A DNA stretch of 64,000 bases from Paracoccus denitrificans (GCA_003240735.1 QFNE01000005.1:124001-188000); one strand, 5' to 3'. Shown: positions 45,350 through 55,227, numbered from the stretch's first letter. The notes: generated by a model not told the origin, from the letters alone. Numbers and translations are program-made.

Positions 45350-47044
45350 ATGTCCACTGGCTTATTGGCGCTGTTGGCGTTTCTGCCGATCATCACAGCC
45401 GGCGTGCTGTTGATCGGTTTCAGGATGCCTGCGCGCATCGTCATGCCGTTGACCTACGTCATCGCCGTGGTTGTGGCCTTGGGTGCATGGGGGGTCAGCG
45501 CAAACCGCGTGATTGCGTCCACCCTACAGGGGCTGATGCAAACCGGGGGACTTCTCTGGATCATTTTCGGCGCTTTGCTGCTGCTCAACACACTGAAACA
45601 TTCGGGCGCCATCGCCACAATCCGTTCGGGTTTCACGGCGATCACGCCTGACCGCCGGATTCAGGTCATCCTGATCGCGTGGCTTTTCGGATCGTTCATC
45701 GAAGGCGCGTCCGGCTTTGGCACGCCCGCCGCGGTCGCCGCACCGCTTTTGGTTGCCGTGGGCTTTCCTGCAATGGCGGCTGTCGTCTTTGGTCTGATGA
45801 TCCAGTCGACGCCGGTGTCATTCGGCGCCGTCGGCACACCGTTGATCGTGGGGGTTCAGACCGGCCTTGACCAATCCACCATCACGGGCGAACTGGTGGC
45901 GGCAGGTTCCAGCTGGCAGCAGTTCTTCCATGTAATCACCAGCGAGGTCGCGGTCCTGCATGCGATCTGCGGCACGCTTCTGCCGCTGATGCTGGTCATG
46001 GTCATGACCCGTTTCTTCGGGCGCAACAAAAGCTGGACCGAAGGACTGGCCGCCGCGCCGTTTGCCTTGGTCGCAGCTTTCGCGATGACTGTTCCCTACG
46101 TGCTGGCAGCCGTCTTCCTTGGGGCAGAGTTCCCGTCGATCATCGGCGGTCTGTTCGGTCTCGGACTGATGACCTTTCTGGCCAAACGCGGCATCCTGTT
46201 GCCCAAGCAAACGTGGGACTTCCCCCCGGTCGCCGAGTGGTCGAAAGAGTGGTTCGGCTCCGTCGACATCAAGCTGGACGATCTTGCCACCCGCAAGATC
46301 CCGTTGGCGCTGGCGTGGTTCCCTTATATCCTGCTGGCAATCGTGCTGGTCCTCAGCCGTACCATCAAGCCTTTCGGCGACGCGCTGAAAGCGTTCGACA
46401 TCAAGGTCAACAATATCCTTGGCGAACAGGGTATCACCGGCGACTTTTCCCTGCTGTTCAATCCTGGAGGTATTCTGGCCGTCATCTGCCTGATCACCGT
46501 TCTGTTGCACCGCATGTCGTGGTCGGGCTTTGGTCGTGCGATCAACGAAAGCAGTGCCACCATCCTTGGGGCGGGGTTCGTTCTGATTTTCACCGTGCCG
46601 ATGGTGCGGGTCATGATCAACTCGGGCGTCAACGCGAACGACCTGCAAAGCATGCCGGTGCTGATGGCTGACTGGGTCTCGGTTCAGGTGGGTCACATCT
46701 ATCCGTTCTTTGCGCCGACGATCGGCTCGCTCGGGGCGTTCCTTGCCGGGTCGAACACGGTCAGCAACCTGATGCTGAGCCAGTTCCAGTTCTCGGTCGC
46801 GCAGAACCTTGGCCTGTCCACCGCACTGATGGTTGCGGGCCAGTCGGTCGGCGCAGCCGCGGGCAACATGATCGCCATCCACAACGTCGTGGCTGCGTCC
46901 GCGACTGTGGGTCTTCTGGGACGGGAAGGCGCCACGCTGCGGATCACGATCCTGCCCACGATCTATTACCTGGCGCTGTCGGGTCTGCTGCTTTTGATCG
47001 GGTTCTTCGTGCTTGGTCTTGGCGATCCGCTGACCCCGTTCTGA
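45350..47044 (+). CDS. glcA: L-lactate/glycolate permease (LctP family)
   Basis: This 564-residue inner-membrane 2-hydroxymonocarboxylate:H+ symporter has about twelve to fourteen hydrophobic segments. It has the LctP signatures [49 protein letters not shown] and [22 protein letters not shown], and the late [27 protein letters not shown] 45350 follows a GGAGAG site at 6 bases; an ATG 8 codons earlier precedes that site. E. coli LldP and GlcA both carry lactate and glycolate. The next genes are glcDEF, so glycolate is the likely main substrate; the symbol is given on that basis. Confidence 0.9.
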   Translation: MSTGLLALLAFLPIITAGVLLIGFRMPARIVMPLTYVIAVVVALGAWGVSANRVIASTLQGLMQTGGLLWIIFGALLLLNTLKHSGAIATIRSGFTAITPDRRIQVILIAWLFGSFIEGASGFGTPAAVAAPLLVAVGFPAMAAVVFGLMIQSTPVSFGAVGTPLIVGVQTGLDQSTITGELVAAGSSWQQFFHVITSEVAVLHAICGTLLPLMLVMVMTRFFGRNKSWTEGLAAAPFALVAAFAMTVPYVLAAVFLGAEFPSIIGGLFGLGLMTFLAKRGILLPKQTWDFPPVAEWSKEWFGSVDIKLDDLATRKIPLALAWFPYILLAIVLVLSRTIKPFGDALKAFDIKVNNILGEQGITGDFSLLFNPGGILAVICLITVLLHRMSWSGFGRAINESSATILGAGFVLIFTVPMVRVMINSGVNANDLQSMPVLMADWVSVQVGHIYPFFAPTIGSLGAFLAGSNTVSNLMLSQFQFSVAQNLGLSTALMVAGQSVGAAAGNMIAIHNVVAASATVGLLGREGATLRITILPTIYYLALSGLLLLIGFFVLGLGDPLTPF

Positions 47045-47052
47045 TACCATCT

Positions 47053-47085
47053 CGACCGGGGGCGACATTGCTATTCCCCCGGTCG
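47053..47085 (+). other. Intercistronic hairpin between permease gene and glcD
   Basis: CGACCGGGGG (47053-47062) and CCCCCGGTCG (47076-47085) form a perfect 10-bp stem with a 13-base loop, starting 8 bases after the permease stop. No T-run follows. It may be a partial terminator, an attenuator or a stability element that sets the ratio of permease to oxidase mRNA. Confidence 0.55.
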
Positions 47086-47110
47086 TACTCTTGTTGAGAA
47101 GGAGCTACGC

Positions 47111-48565
47111 GTGTCGACAATTGCGATGCCGAAGCCAGATCAAGGGATCCTTTCCCGCAAGTTCGAGATCATCGCGGCCCTGACGGCCGCCCTTCCGCCT
47201 GATGGCGTGATTTCCGACCCCGAGGAAACGCGCGCCTATGAATGCGACGCCCTGACTGCATACCGCTGTGCGCCCTTGGCCGTGGTGCTGCCCCGCTCGA
47301 CCGAGGAAGTCGCCGCCGCGATGCGGATCTGTTACCAGATGGGCGTGCCGGTCATCCCGCGCGGTGCGGGCACATCGCTGGCCGGCGGCGCCCTGCCGAC
47401 CGCGGACAGTGTCGTCATCGGCACGATGCGCCTGCGTGAGTTTCTGGAAATCGACACCCAGAACCGCTTCATCCGGGTTCAAACCGGCGTCACCAACCTG
47501 TCCGTCAGCGCCGAACTGGAGCCTGAGGGCTTCTTCTACGCGCCGGACCCGTCATCGCAACTGGCCTGCACCATCGCCGGCAATATCGGCATGAATTCCG
47601 GCGGCGCGCATTGCCTGAAATACGGCGTCACCACCAACAACCTGCTGGGCGTCCGCATGGTCCTGCCCGATGGCGAAATCGTCGATTTGGGTGGCCCATA
47701 TCTCTCTGGCGGCGATCTGGACCTGCTGGGCCTGATCTGCGGGTCCGAAGGCCAGCTTGGCATCGTGACCGAGGCCACGCTGCGCATCCTGCCCCGGCCC
47801 GAAGGCGCGCGACCCATGCTGATCGGCTTTGACTGCGCGGAAACCGCGGGCGAATGCGTGGCCCGGATCATCCGCTCGGGCCTCTTGCCGGTGGCCATCG
47901 AATATATGGACGACGTCTGCCTGCGCGCGGTCGAATCTTTCGCCAAGGCAGGCTATCCCGATTGCCCCGCCGTCCTGATCGTCGAGGTTGAGGGATCGGA
48001 GGCCGAGATCACCGACCAGACCACCCGCATCAAGGCCATCGCCGATCAACTGAACCCGATCGAGTTCCGCACCTGCCGCAGCGCCGATGAAGCCGTCGCC
48101 ATCTGGAAGGGCCGCAAGTCGGCATTCGGTGCGATGGGGCGTCTGGGCGACTATCTGTGTCTTGATGGCACAGTCCCGGTATCGAAACTGCCCTACACCC
48201 TGAAACGCATCGGAGAGCTGTCCAAGGAACACGGGCTTGAGGTCGCGAACGTGTTTCACGCGGGCGACGGCAACATGCACCCGCTGATCCTGTTCAACGC
48301 CAACCAGCCCGGCGATCTGGAACGGGCCGAGGCGTTTGGCGCTGATATCCTGCGCGTCTGCGTCGAGGTCGGCGGCTGTCTGACCGGCGAGCACGGCGTC
48401 GGCATCGAAAAGCGCGACCTGATGGGTGAACAGTATGCCCCCGATGACATGTCCATCCAGATGGAGATCAAGGACGCGTTCGACCCGAAATGGCTTTTGA
48501 ACCCGGCAAAGGTGTTCCCCTTGGAGGCAAGCCGCCCCCACCGAGAGGCGGCCGCCCGATGCTGA
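47111..48565 (+). CDS. glcD: Glycolate oxidase subunit GlcD (FAD-linked)
   Basis: This 484-residue flavin subunit oxidises glycolate to glyoxylate. The PCMH-type FAD domain shows VPVIPRGAGTSLAGGALP, FFYAPDPSSQLACTIAGNIGMNSGGAHCLKYG and GSEGQLGIVTEATLRILP. The C-terminal FAD-linked oxidase domain has the metal and substrate histidines in NVFHAGDGNMHPLILF and LTGEHGVGIEKRDLM. The start is GTG 47111 with GAAGGAG 6 bases upstream. It works at the inner membrane with GlcE and GlcF. The stop overlaps glcE. Confidence 0.95.
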   Translation: MSTIAMPKPDQGILSRKFEIIAALTAALPPDGVISDPEETRAYECDALTAYRCAPLAVVLPRSTEEVAAAMRICYQMGVPVIPRGAGTSLAGGALPTADSVVIGTMRLREFLEIDTQNRFIRVQTGVTNLSVSAELEPEGFFYAPDPSSQLACTIAGNIGMNSGGAHCLKYGVTTNNLLGVRMVLPDGEIVDLGGPYLSGGDLDLLGLICGSEGQLGIVTEATLRILPRPEGARPMLIGFDCAETAGECVARIIRSGLLPVAIEYMDDVCLRAVESFAKAGYPDCPAVLIVEVEGSEAEITDQTTRIKAIADQLNPIEFRTCRSADEAVAIWKGRKSAFGAMGRLGDYLCLDGTVPVSKLPYTLKRIGELSKEHGLEVANVFHAGDGNMHPLILFNANQPGDLERAEAFGADILRVCVEVGGCLTGEHGVGIEKRDLMGEQYAPDDMSIQMEIKDAFDPKWLLNPAKVFPLEASRPHREAAARC

Positions 48566-49692
48566 TGACGACCGACACCATCACACCAGCGTCCGAGGCT
48601 GAACTGGCGACGTTTGTCGCCGATAGTGCGGCGTCACGGCGTCGCCTGCGCATTCAGGGTGGCGGCACGCGCGGCGGAACCCCCGTTCAGGCCGACGCCA
48701 CGCTGTCGACAGCCGGCCTTTCGGGCGTCGTTGATTACGAACCCGGCGCGCTGACCCTTATCGTGCGCACCGGCACCCCGCTTGACGAGGTCACGCGGTT
48801 GCTTGCCTCCGAAGGACAGGCCTTGGCGTTCGAGCCGATGGACCACCGCGTCCTTCTGGGCTCAAACGGCACCCCGACCATCGGCGGCATGGTGGCGGCG
48901 AACGTGTCCGGCCCCCGCCGCCTGCAGGCCGGCGCGTGCCGTGACCATGTGCTGGGCGTGCGGTTCGTCGATGGGCGCGGACGCATCATCAAGAATGGCG
49001 GTCGCGTGATGAAGAACGTGACCGGCATGGATCTGGGCAAGCTCATGTCCGGGGCACATGGCACGCTGGGCGTTCTGACCGAGGTGTCATTGAAAACCCT
49101 GCCCGTGGCCGAGGCGCAGTCGACGCTGGCGTTTCCCGGTGTGACGGCCGCCGACGCAGTGCGCCTTTTTTCAACAACGCTCGCCACGCCGTTCGAGGTG
49201 ACAGGTGCCGCCTTTCACGACGGCACGGCGTGGCTTCGAATCGAAGGGCTGGGGCCGCAGGTCGCCTATCGTCTCGACCGCATCGCGGCGCTGTTTCCGG
49301 GCCAGCGGATCGACGTCGTCGAGGATGCGGACAGCGCCGAAATCTGGCGTGGTCTGCGCGATCTCAGCCATCTGGCAGACAGCGAACAGCCCGTCTGGCG
49401 CATTGCCGCGCGCCCGTCGGATGCCCCCGGGATTGTCGCGGCACTGACCGCGCAAGGTGGGCAGGCGTCCCTTGACTGGGGTGGTGGGCTGATCTGGTAC
49501 GCGGGTCCGGCGCCCGCGGACGCCGTTCGTCACGCCGCGGCCAATGGCACCGCGATCCTTGTGCGCCCCGGTGCCAGCGGCCATTCGCAATCGTTTCCGC
49601 CTGCCCTGCGCGGTGTCGCCGCGCTGGCCGCTGCCATGCGCCGCACGTTTGATCCGGCAGGCATCCTTAACCCCGACCCGAACGGCACCTGA
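48559..49692 (+). CDS. glcE: Glycolate oxidase FAD-binding subunit GlcE
   Basis: This 377-residue second flavin-domain subunit has RIQGGGTRGG, VDYEPGALTLIVRTGTPLDEV, GGMVAANVSGPRRLQAGACRDHVLGVRFVDGRG and KLMSGAHGTLGVLTEVSLK. ATG 48559 overlaps the glcD stop (7 shared bases). Its length fits GlcE, which lacks the larger C-terminal domain of GlcD. It is followed by glcF after 1 base. Confidence 0.94.
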   Translation: MLMTTDTITPASEAELATFVADSAASRRRLRIQGGGTRGGTPVQADATLSTAGLSGVVDYEPGALTLIVRTGTPLDEVTRLLASEGQALAFEPMDHRVLLGSNGTPTIGGMVAANVSGPRRLQAGACRDHVLGVRFVDGRGRIIKNGGRVMKNVTGMDLGKLMSGAHGTLGVLTEVSLKTLPVAEAQSTLAFPGVTAADAVRLFSTTLATPFEVTGAAFHDGTAWLRIEGLGPQVAYRLDRIAALFPGQRIDVVEDADSAEIWRGLRDLSHLADSEQPVWRIAARPSDAPGIVAALTAQGGQASLDWGGGLIWYAGPAPADAVRHAAANGTAILVRPGASGHSQSFPPALRGVAALAAAMRRTFDPAGILNPDPNGT

Positions 49693-49693
49693 G

Positions 49694-51001
49694 ATGCAGA
49701 CCCAGTTTTCCCCGGCCCAATTGGCCGATCCGTCAACCGCGCGGTCCAACGAAATCCTTCGGTCCTGCGTCCATTGCGGGTTCTGCACGGCGACCTGCCC
49801 GACCTACAAGATTCTGGGCGACGAATTGGACAGCCCGCGTGGCCGGATCTATCTGATCAAGGACATGCTGGAAAACGACCGCGCGCCGGATGCCAACACG
49901 GTCAAGCATATCGACCGCTGTCTGTCCTGTCTCAGCTGCATGACCACCTGTCCGTCCGGGGTGCATTACATGCATCTGGTCGACCACGCCCGCGAATATA
50001 TCGAAGAACGGTATCGCCGCCCGTGGGACGAACGCGCCCTGCGTTGGGTCTTGGCAAAGGTCCTTCCCTATCCGAGCCGGTTCCGGCTGGCGCTGTGGGG
50101 GGCAAAGTTGGCGCGGCCTTTCCGCAAGCTGATGCCGGACGCGCGGCTGCGCGCGATGCTGGACATGGCCCCGGCGCAGATCCCGCCGCGCAGCCCGCAG
50201 GACCGCCCTCAAAGCTTTGCCCCGAAGGCCGCCCGGGCCAAGCGGGTCGCACTGCTCATCGGTTGCGCGCAGCGGGCGCTGAACACCGACATCAACGACG
50301 CGACCATCCGCCTGCTGCAGCGTCACGGCTGTGAGGTGGTGATCCCGAAAGGCGTCGGCTGCTGCGGTGCACTGACCCACCACATGGGCAAGACGAGCGA
50401 AAGCCACGCCATGGCCGCAGCCAACATCCGCGCATTGATGCCGGAAATCGACGGCAAGGGGTTGGATGCGATCGTCATCAACACCTCGGGCTGCGGCACC
50501 ACGGTCAAGGATTACGGACACATGTTCCGCAACGACCCCTTGGCCGAGGACGCGGCACGGGTCGCGGCACTCGCCCGCGACATATCCGAGGTGATGGTCG
50601 ATCTGGGCCTGACGGACGCCACCCACGCCCCCCCGCTGCGCGTGGCCTATCACGCGGCGTGTTCGTTGCAGCACGGCCAGCAGGTCAGGTCAGCGCCCAA
50701 GGACCTGCTGAAGGCGGCCGGGTTCGTCGTCGTCGAACCGAAGGACGCGCATATCTGCTGCGGGTCCGCCGGGACATACAACCTGATGCAGCCCGAAATC
50801 TCGGCCCAGTTGAAATCCCGCAAGGTCGCCACGCTGGAGGCGACGCGTCCCGACATCATCAGTGCCGGCAACATCGGCTGCATGATGCAGATCGGGTCAG
50901 GGATCGGCGTTCCGGTCGTACACACTGCCGAGTTGCTCGACTGGGCAACCGGCGGGCCGAAGCCGCGCGCGTTGGACGCGGTGCGTCAGGACGTCGCCTG
51001 A
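49694..51001 (+). CDS. glcF: Glycolate oxidase iron-sulfur subunit GlcF
   Basis: This 435-residue electron-transfer subunit has two 4Fe-4S sites near the N-terminus, CVHCGFCTATCP and CLSCLSCMTTCP. Two CCG domains follow (GVGCCGALTHHMG and HICCGSAGTYNLMQPE), the usual heterodisulfide-reductase-like cysteine modules. It passes electrons to the quinone pool. It converges tail to tail with the IclR gene, sharing 16 bases. Confidence 0.95.
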   Translation: MQTQFSPAQLADPSTARSNEILRSCVHCGFCTATCPTYKILGDELDSPRGRIYLIKDMLENDRAPDANTVKHIDRCLSCLSCMTTCPSGVHYMHLVDHAREYIEERYRRPWDERALRWVLAKVLPYPSRFRLALWGAKLARPFRKLMPDARLRAMLDMAPAQIPPRSPQDRPQSFAPKAARAKRVALLIGCAQRALNTDINDATIRLLQRHGCEVVIPKGVGCCGALTHHMGKTSESHAMAAANIRALMPEIDGKGLDAIVINTSGCGTTVKDYGHMFRNDPLAEDAARVAALARDISEVMVDLGLTDATHAPPLRVAYHAACSLQHGQQVRSAPKDLLKAAGFVVVEPKDAHICCGSAGTYNLMQPEISAQLKSRKVATLEATRPDIISAGNIGCMMQIGSGIGVPVVHTAELLDWATGGPKPRALDAVRQDVA

Positions 51002-51777
51002 CCATCCGGCACGGTCCCGCCCAGCACTGAGGTCAGTTCCTGCGCAGCCGCCCGAACGGTTTCGCCCATCCGGGCCATGCCGTCCTGCGGCAAGCGGGTG
51101 GCCAGGGCCGAGATCGAGATGGCGCCCATCGGATCGCCGTAGGCATCCCAGACGACCGCCGCGACGCAGCGCATGCCGGGTGTGAATTCCTGATTGTCAT
51201 ACGCGAACCCGTTCTGCCGGATCGCCGCGATATCGGCCCGGACGGCGGCCAGATCGATAAGACTGTGCCGCGTGGCGGGCCGCAGACCGTGGCGGGCCAC
51301 GAACGCCTCGATCGCGTCGTCGGGCCACGTCGCAAGGATTGCCTTGCCCATGCCTGAATTCAGGACCGGCGCCCGACCACCGGGCGGGGCGATGGCGCGG
51401 ATGATTTCCCGGCTTTCGACCTGGGCCACGGTGATCACCTCGCCATCCTCAAGAATCCCCAGGTTGGCGGTTTCATGGCTGAAGTCACGCAGTCGACGCA
51501 GAAACGGCATGGCTGCGGCGATGAAGCTTTGCCAGCGGGTGAACGCGATCCCCACCGCAAAGGCCTTGCGCCCCACAACCCAGTGCGAATTGCCCCCGTC
51601 GAACTGAGCGAAGCCGCGCCGTTCCAGTGTCGTCAGCAACCGATGCGCAGTCGACGGCGCCAGCCCCGCCAGTCCCGCCAGTTGCGTCAGTCGCGCACCT
51701 TCCGGATGGGCAGCCAGCAGTTCCAGAAGTCCCAACGCCCGATCAACCGACTGGACCGTATCGCCCTGCTTTTCCAT
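50986..51777 (-). CDS. IclR-family transcriptional regulator beside glcB
   Basis: This is a 263-residue regulator. The N-terminal winged helix is QSVDRALGLLELLAAHPEGARLTQLAGLAGLAPSTAHRLLTTLERRGFA. The C-terminal IclR effector domain carries LNSGMGKAILATWP and a GMRCVAAVVWDAYGDPMGAISISA block. ATG 51777 is used; GTG 51783 is two codons earlier. The open frame continues far upstream across glcB, but that part is the antisense of glcB and not protein-like. It is divergent from glcB, and IclR proteins often sense glyoxylate or related acids, so control of glcB is likely. Confidence 0.87.
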   Translation of the reverse strand: MEKQGDTVQSVDRALGLLELLAAHPEGARLTQLAGLAGLAPSTAHRLLTTLERRGFAQFDGGNSHWVVGRKAFAVGIAFTRWQSFIAAAMPFLRRLRDFSHETANLGILEDGEVITVAQVESREIIRAIAPPGGRAPVLNSGMGKAILATWPDDAIEAFVARHGLRPATRHSLIDLAAVRADIAAIRQNGFAYDNQEFTPGMRCVAAVVWDAYGDPMGAISISALATRLPQDGMARMGETVRAAAQELTSVLGGTVPDGQATS

Positions 51778-51789
51778 TTTCACGCCGCA

Positions 51790-51808
51790 TTTTCCATATC
51801 GTGGAAAA
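51790..51808. promoter_or_regulatory. IclR-type operator candidate before glcB
   Basis: TTTTCCA (51790-51796) and TGGAAAA (51802-51808) form a perfect 7-bp dyad around TATCG. It resembles the TGGAAA/TTTCCA half-sites of IclR-family boxes. It lies 13 bases before the IclR start and 74 bases before glcB, so it could control both. Confidence 0.7.
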
Positions 51809-51882
51809 CAGCCGCTAACATGTGGTGAGATCGCCGGCAAATCCCCTATCTTCGGATCAAACATTCTCTCAGGAGGGGAAAG

Positions 51883-54030
51883 ATGACCGACTACGTCGAA
51901 CGCGCAGGCCTTCAGGTCGCCACCGTCCTTGCCGATTTCGTCGAATCCGAGCTGTTGCCGGGTCTTTCGATCACCGCGGATCAGTTCTGGCAGGGATATG
52001 CCCAGATCCTGCGCGACTTTGCGCCGGAAAACCGCAAACTGCTGTCGATCCGGGATGATTTCCAGACGAAGATCGATGAATGGCTCAGCGCCCACAAGAC
52101 GCAGGACTGGGACAATGCAGCCTGGGTCACTTTCCTGAAAGAGATCGGCTATATCGTGCCCGAAGGCACGGATTTCACGGTCGAGACCGGCCCGGCTGAC
52201 GCCGAGATTGCAACCGTCGCCGGGCCGCAGCTGGTCGTCCCGGTTATGAATGCGCGGTTTGCTCTGAATGCGGCGAACGCCCGCTGGGGTTCGCTTTACG
52301 ACGCGCTTTACGGCACCGACGCGCTGCCGGGCGCACCCGAAGGCACGGGCTACGACGCCAAGCGGGGCGCGGCGGCCGTGGCGAAGGCCGCCGAGTTTCT
52401 GGATCAGGCGATCCCGCTGGCATCCGGCCACCACGCCGACGTGACCGCGTGGCGGGTTGTTGACGGTCGCGCCGTGGCCACGATCGACGGGAAGGATGTC
52501 GAACTGGCCGATCCTTCCGCCTTTGTTGGCCACGCAGGCGAAGGCCCGAAACAGTCGCTTCTGTTCCGCCACAACGGCCTGCACATCGAACTGGTGTTCG
52601 ACCCCGATCACCCGGTTGGCGCGGCCAGCCCGTCCGGTCTGCGCGACGTGGTGCTGGAATCCGCCCTGACAGCCATTCAGGACTGCGAAGATTCGATCGC
52701 CGCGGTCGATGCGGACGACAAGGTCGTCGTCTATCGCAACTGGCTGGGCCTGATGAAGGGCGATCTGGTCGACACCTTTGACAAGGGCGGCAAATCCCAG
52801 ACCCGCCGCCTGAACGCCGACCGCGACTTTACCGCACCCGATGGCACAAGCTTCACGCTGCCGGGACGCGCGGTCCTGCTGGTCCGCAACGTCGGCCACC
52901 TGATGACGACCGATGCGGTCTTGCTGGACGGGCAGGAAACGCCCGAGGGCATCCTTGACGCCGTGATGACGGTCACCGCCGCCGTCCACGACCTGATTAA
53001 GACCGACGGGCCGCGCAACTCTCGGGCAGGTTCGGTCTATGTCGTGAAACCCAAGATGCACGGCCCGGATGAGGCAGCGTTCGCCAACCGCACCTATGCC
53101 GCCGTGGAAGACCTGCTGGGCCTTGCGCGCGGCACCGTCAAGCTGGGGCTGATGGACGAAGAACGCCGCACCTCGGTCAACCTGCGCGAGGCGATCCGCG
53201 CGCTGAAGGACCGCATCGCGTTCATCAATACCGGGTTCCTGGACCGCACGGGCGACGAGATCCACACCGTGATGCGGGGCGGTCCCGTCCTGCCCAAGGC
53301 CGAGATGAAGGACGCCGACTGGCTGTCCGCGTATGAGGACGGCAACGTGGATGCAGGTCTGGCCACCGGGCTGAACGGCAAGGGCCAGATCGGCAAAGGC
53401 ATGTGGGCCAAGCCCGACGCCATGGCCGAGATGCTGAGCGTGAAGATCGGCCACCCGAAATCGGGCGCCAACACCGCATGGGTCCCCTCGCCCACGGCGG
53501 CCACGCTGCACGCGACGCATTACCATCAGGTGAACGTGACAGATCGTCAGGCGGAGCTGAAATCACGCACCCGCGCCAGCCAGGACAAGCTGATGACCCC
53601 ACCCCTGATGGGCAAGCGCAACCTGTCGGACGCCCAGATCAAGCGCGAGATCGACCTGAACACCCAGTCGATCCTGGGCTATGTGGTGCGCTGGGTCGAT
53701 CAGGGCGTCGGTTGTTCCAAGGTGCCAGACATCGACAACGTCCCGCTGATGGAAGATCGCGCCACGCTGCGGATCTCGGCCCAGTTTCTGGCCAACTGGC
53801 TGAAGCACGGTATCATCACCAAAGCGCAGGTCGACGAAAGTCTGCGCCGCATGGCGATCGAGGTGGACCGCCAGAACGCGGGCGACCCCCTCTATCGCCC
53901 GATGGCTCCGGCATATGACGGGCCGGCCTTCAACGCGGCGCGCGATCTGATCGTGAAGGGCGCCGAACAACCCTCGGGCTATACCGAGCCATTGCTGCAC
54001 GCATGGCGTCGCGTGGCCAAAGCACAGTAA
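51883..54030 (+). CDS. glcB: Malate synthase G
   Basis: This 715-residue single-domain-type malate synthase (isoform G) condenses glyoxylate with acetyl-CoA to malate. It shows MNARFALNAANARWGSLYDALYGTDALP, LQDCEDSIAAVDADDK-like sequence (AIQDCEDSIAAVDADDKVVVYRNWLGLMKG), LLVRNVGHLMTTDAVL, VKPKMHGPDE, GLMDEERRTSVNLREAI, FINTGFLDRTGDEIHTVM and GANTAWVPSPTAATLHATHYH. AGGAGGGG lies just upstream of the ATG. It completes the conversion of glycolate from glcDEF into the TCA cycle. Confidence 0.97.
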   Translation: MTDYVERAGLQVATVLADFVESELLPGLSITADQFWQGYAQILRDFAPENRKLLSIRDDFQTKIDEWLSAHKTQDWDNAAWVTFLKEIGYIVPEGTDFTVETGPADAEIATVAGPQLVVPVMNARFALNAANARWGSLYDALYGTDALPGAPEGTGYDAKRGAAAVAKAAEFLDQAIPLASGHHADVTAWRVVDGRAVATIDGKDVELADPSAFVGHAGEGPKQSLLFRHNGLHIELVFDPDHPVGAASPSGLRDVVLESALTAIQDCEDSIAAVDADDKVVVYRNWLGLMKGDLVDTFDKGGKSQTRRLNADRDFTAPDGTSFTLPGRAVLLVRNVGHLMTTDAVLLDGQETPEGILDAVMTVTAAVHDLIKTDGPRNSRAGSVYVVKPKMHGPDEAAFANRTYAAVEDLLGLARGTVKLGLMDEERRTSVNLREAIRALKDRIAFINTGFLDRTGDEIHTVMRGGPVLPKAEMKDADWLSAYEDGNVDAGLATGLNGKGQIGKGMWAKPDAMAEMLSVKIGHPKSGANTAWVPSPTAATLHATHYHQVNVTDRQAELKSRTRASQDKLMTPPLMGKRNLSDAQIKREIDLNTQSILGYVVRWVDQGVGCSKVPDIDNVPLMEDRATLRISAQFLANWLKHGIITKAQVDESLRRMAIEVDRQNAGDPLYRPMAPAYDGPAFNAARDLIVKGAEQPSGYTEPLLHAWRRVAKAQ

Positions 54031-54045
54031 ACGCAGGGATCAACC

Positions 54046-54486
54046 ATGAAAACCATCACTCGCCTTGACCTTGACGACGCGCGCCAGCTGATTGCCGGCG
54101 CCAGCGCGCACGCGACCGAAATCGGGGTGCCGATGTGCATCGCCATCACCGACGAGTCCGGTCAGCTGATCGCGTTCGAACGCATGGAAGGGGGCAAGGT
54201 CACCTCGACCACCATCGCGATCGACAAATCCTTTACCGCATCCGCCGCCAAGAAGGCCACGCACGAATACGGCGCGGCCAGCCAGCCCGGATCGCCTGCG
54301 CATGGCATCAACTCGGCCATCGGCGGTCGGCTGATGGTCGTGGCTGGTGGGCTGCCGATCCGGTGGGACGGGCAGGTCGTGGGCGGGATCGGTGTGTCGT
54401 CAGGATCGCCCGCACAGGATCAGGCGGTCGCGCAGGCCGGGATCGACGCGTGGACGGCATCGGCAAAGGCCCCCGACGCAAGCTGA
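54046..54486 (+). CDS. glcG: GlcG/HbpS-like heme-binding-domain protein (DUF336)
   Basis: This small protein of 146 residues has the GlcG fold: LDDARQLIAGASAHATEIGVPMCIAITDESGQLIAFERM, a DKSFTASAAKKAT segment, HGINSAIGGRLMVVAGGLPIRWDGQVVGGIGVSSGSPAQDQAVAQAG. E. coli glcG lies in the glc operon. The function is not established, although related HbpS binds heme. It starts 15 bases after glcB and is followed by a strong hairpin. Confidence 0.9.
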   Translation: MKTITRLDLDDARQLIAGASAHATEIGVPMCIAITDESGQLIAFERMEGGKVTSTTIAIDKSFTASAAKKATHEYGAASQPGSPAHGINSAIGGRLMVVAGGLPIRWDGQVVGGIGVSSGSPAQDQAVAQAGIDAWTASAKAPDAS

Positions 54487-54495
54487 AGCGGTGCG

Positions 54496-54522
54496 CCCCC
54501 GCCTGCCGCAAGCAGGCGGGGG
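54496..54522 (+). terminator. GC-rich hairpin after glcG
   Basis: CCCCCGCCTGC (54496-54506) pairs perfectly with GCAGGCGGGGG (54512-54522) around CGCAA, 10 bases after the glcG stop. No T-run follows directly, but stem strength and position suggest a terminator of glcBG. The rest of the spacer up to bphO is AT-richer and gene-free. Confidence 0.65.
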
Positions 54523-54627
54523 GTCGCGCATTTCCCCCGTATTAACAAAGTTTTGGTTGCGGCTGGCAGGGTTCCGTCAGACAAAGGCCTGTGTATCTGA
54601 ACCAGTCGTAGTCTGACGGGACAAATT

Positions 54628-55227
54628 GTGAACGAGTTTCAAGTCAACCAGCCCTCCACCCTGCGTGAGCGGCTCCGTCATGACACGCGGACCCAACATG
54701 AACGCTTCGATTCGGCGATGTCGGCGCTTGATATCGGCACCGAAGACGGCTTGGGCGATTTTCTGTCAGTTCAATATGATGCGCTTGCCACGCTGGCGTC
54801 CGCCGACGGCGATGACCGGGCCGAGGCAGAGGATATCCGGGCTGAATTGATGGCCGCACTGGCGGCGGACCTTGAGGCGCTGGGGCGTCCCACGGGCCTG
54901 TCGTCGACCCGATCCACACTGAAGGCTGACCCGACGGCAGTTCTGTATATCCTTCTTGGGTCGCGGCTTGGAACGCAGGTCCTGGCGCGCACGTGGACGC
55001 GCACCGCGACCGGGGCGGCGCTGAATGCGGGTCGATACCTGACCCTTGATTCGCGCAAGGATGCATGGCGCGGGTTCTGCGCGCGCACGGGCGACACGCC
55101 ATCCCGTGGCGTCAAGGCGGACCTGGTCGTGGCTGATGCCATCGCGATCTTTGATCATTATCTTACGGTGTTGTCTGATACGACAGCGCGCACCGCGCCC
55201 GTGCATCTGCGCTCTGCCAATGGCTGA
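54628..55227 (+). CDS. bphO: Biliverdin-producing heme oxygenase BphO
   Basis: This 199-residue heme-oxygenase-fold protein opens heme to biliverdin, the chromophore of the phytochrome encoded next. LRERLRHDTRTQHERFDSAMSALD carries the proximal histidine (QHERFD), and YILLGSRLGTQVLARTW fits the distal helix with its glycine-rich bend. The start is GTG 54628 with only a weak ribosome site (GGGA). The last bases overlap the start of bphP by 8, so the pair is coupled. Confidence 0.88.
   Translation: MNEFQVNQPSTLRERLRHDTRTQHERFDSAMSALDIGTEDGLGDFLSVQYDALATLASADGDDRAEAEDIRAELMAALAADLEALGRPTGLSSTRSTLKADPTAVLYILLGSRLGTQVLARTWTRTATGAALNAGRYLTLDSRKDAWRGFCARTGDTPSRGVKADLVVADAIAIFDHYLTVLSDTTARTAPVHLRSANG

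Noticed and set aside
51778..53526. Upstream extension of the IclR gene to an 846-residue protein
   Set aside because: The extension is the exact antisense of glcB, which is a clear malate synthase G. The IclR domain starts at 51777.
44331..54486. Beta-hydroxyaspartate cycle cluster (bhc) as found near IclR genes in Paracoccus
   Set aside because: No bhcA-D-like genes (aminotransferase, aldolase, dehydratase, imine reductase) are present; the module is glcDEF and glcB.
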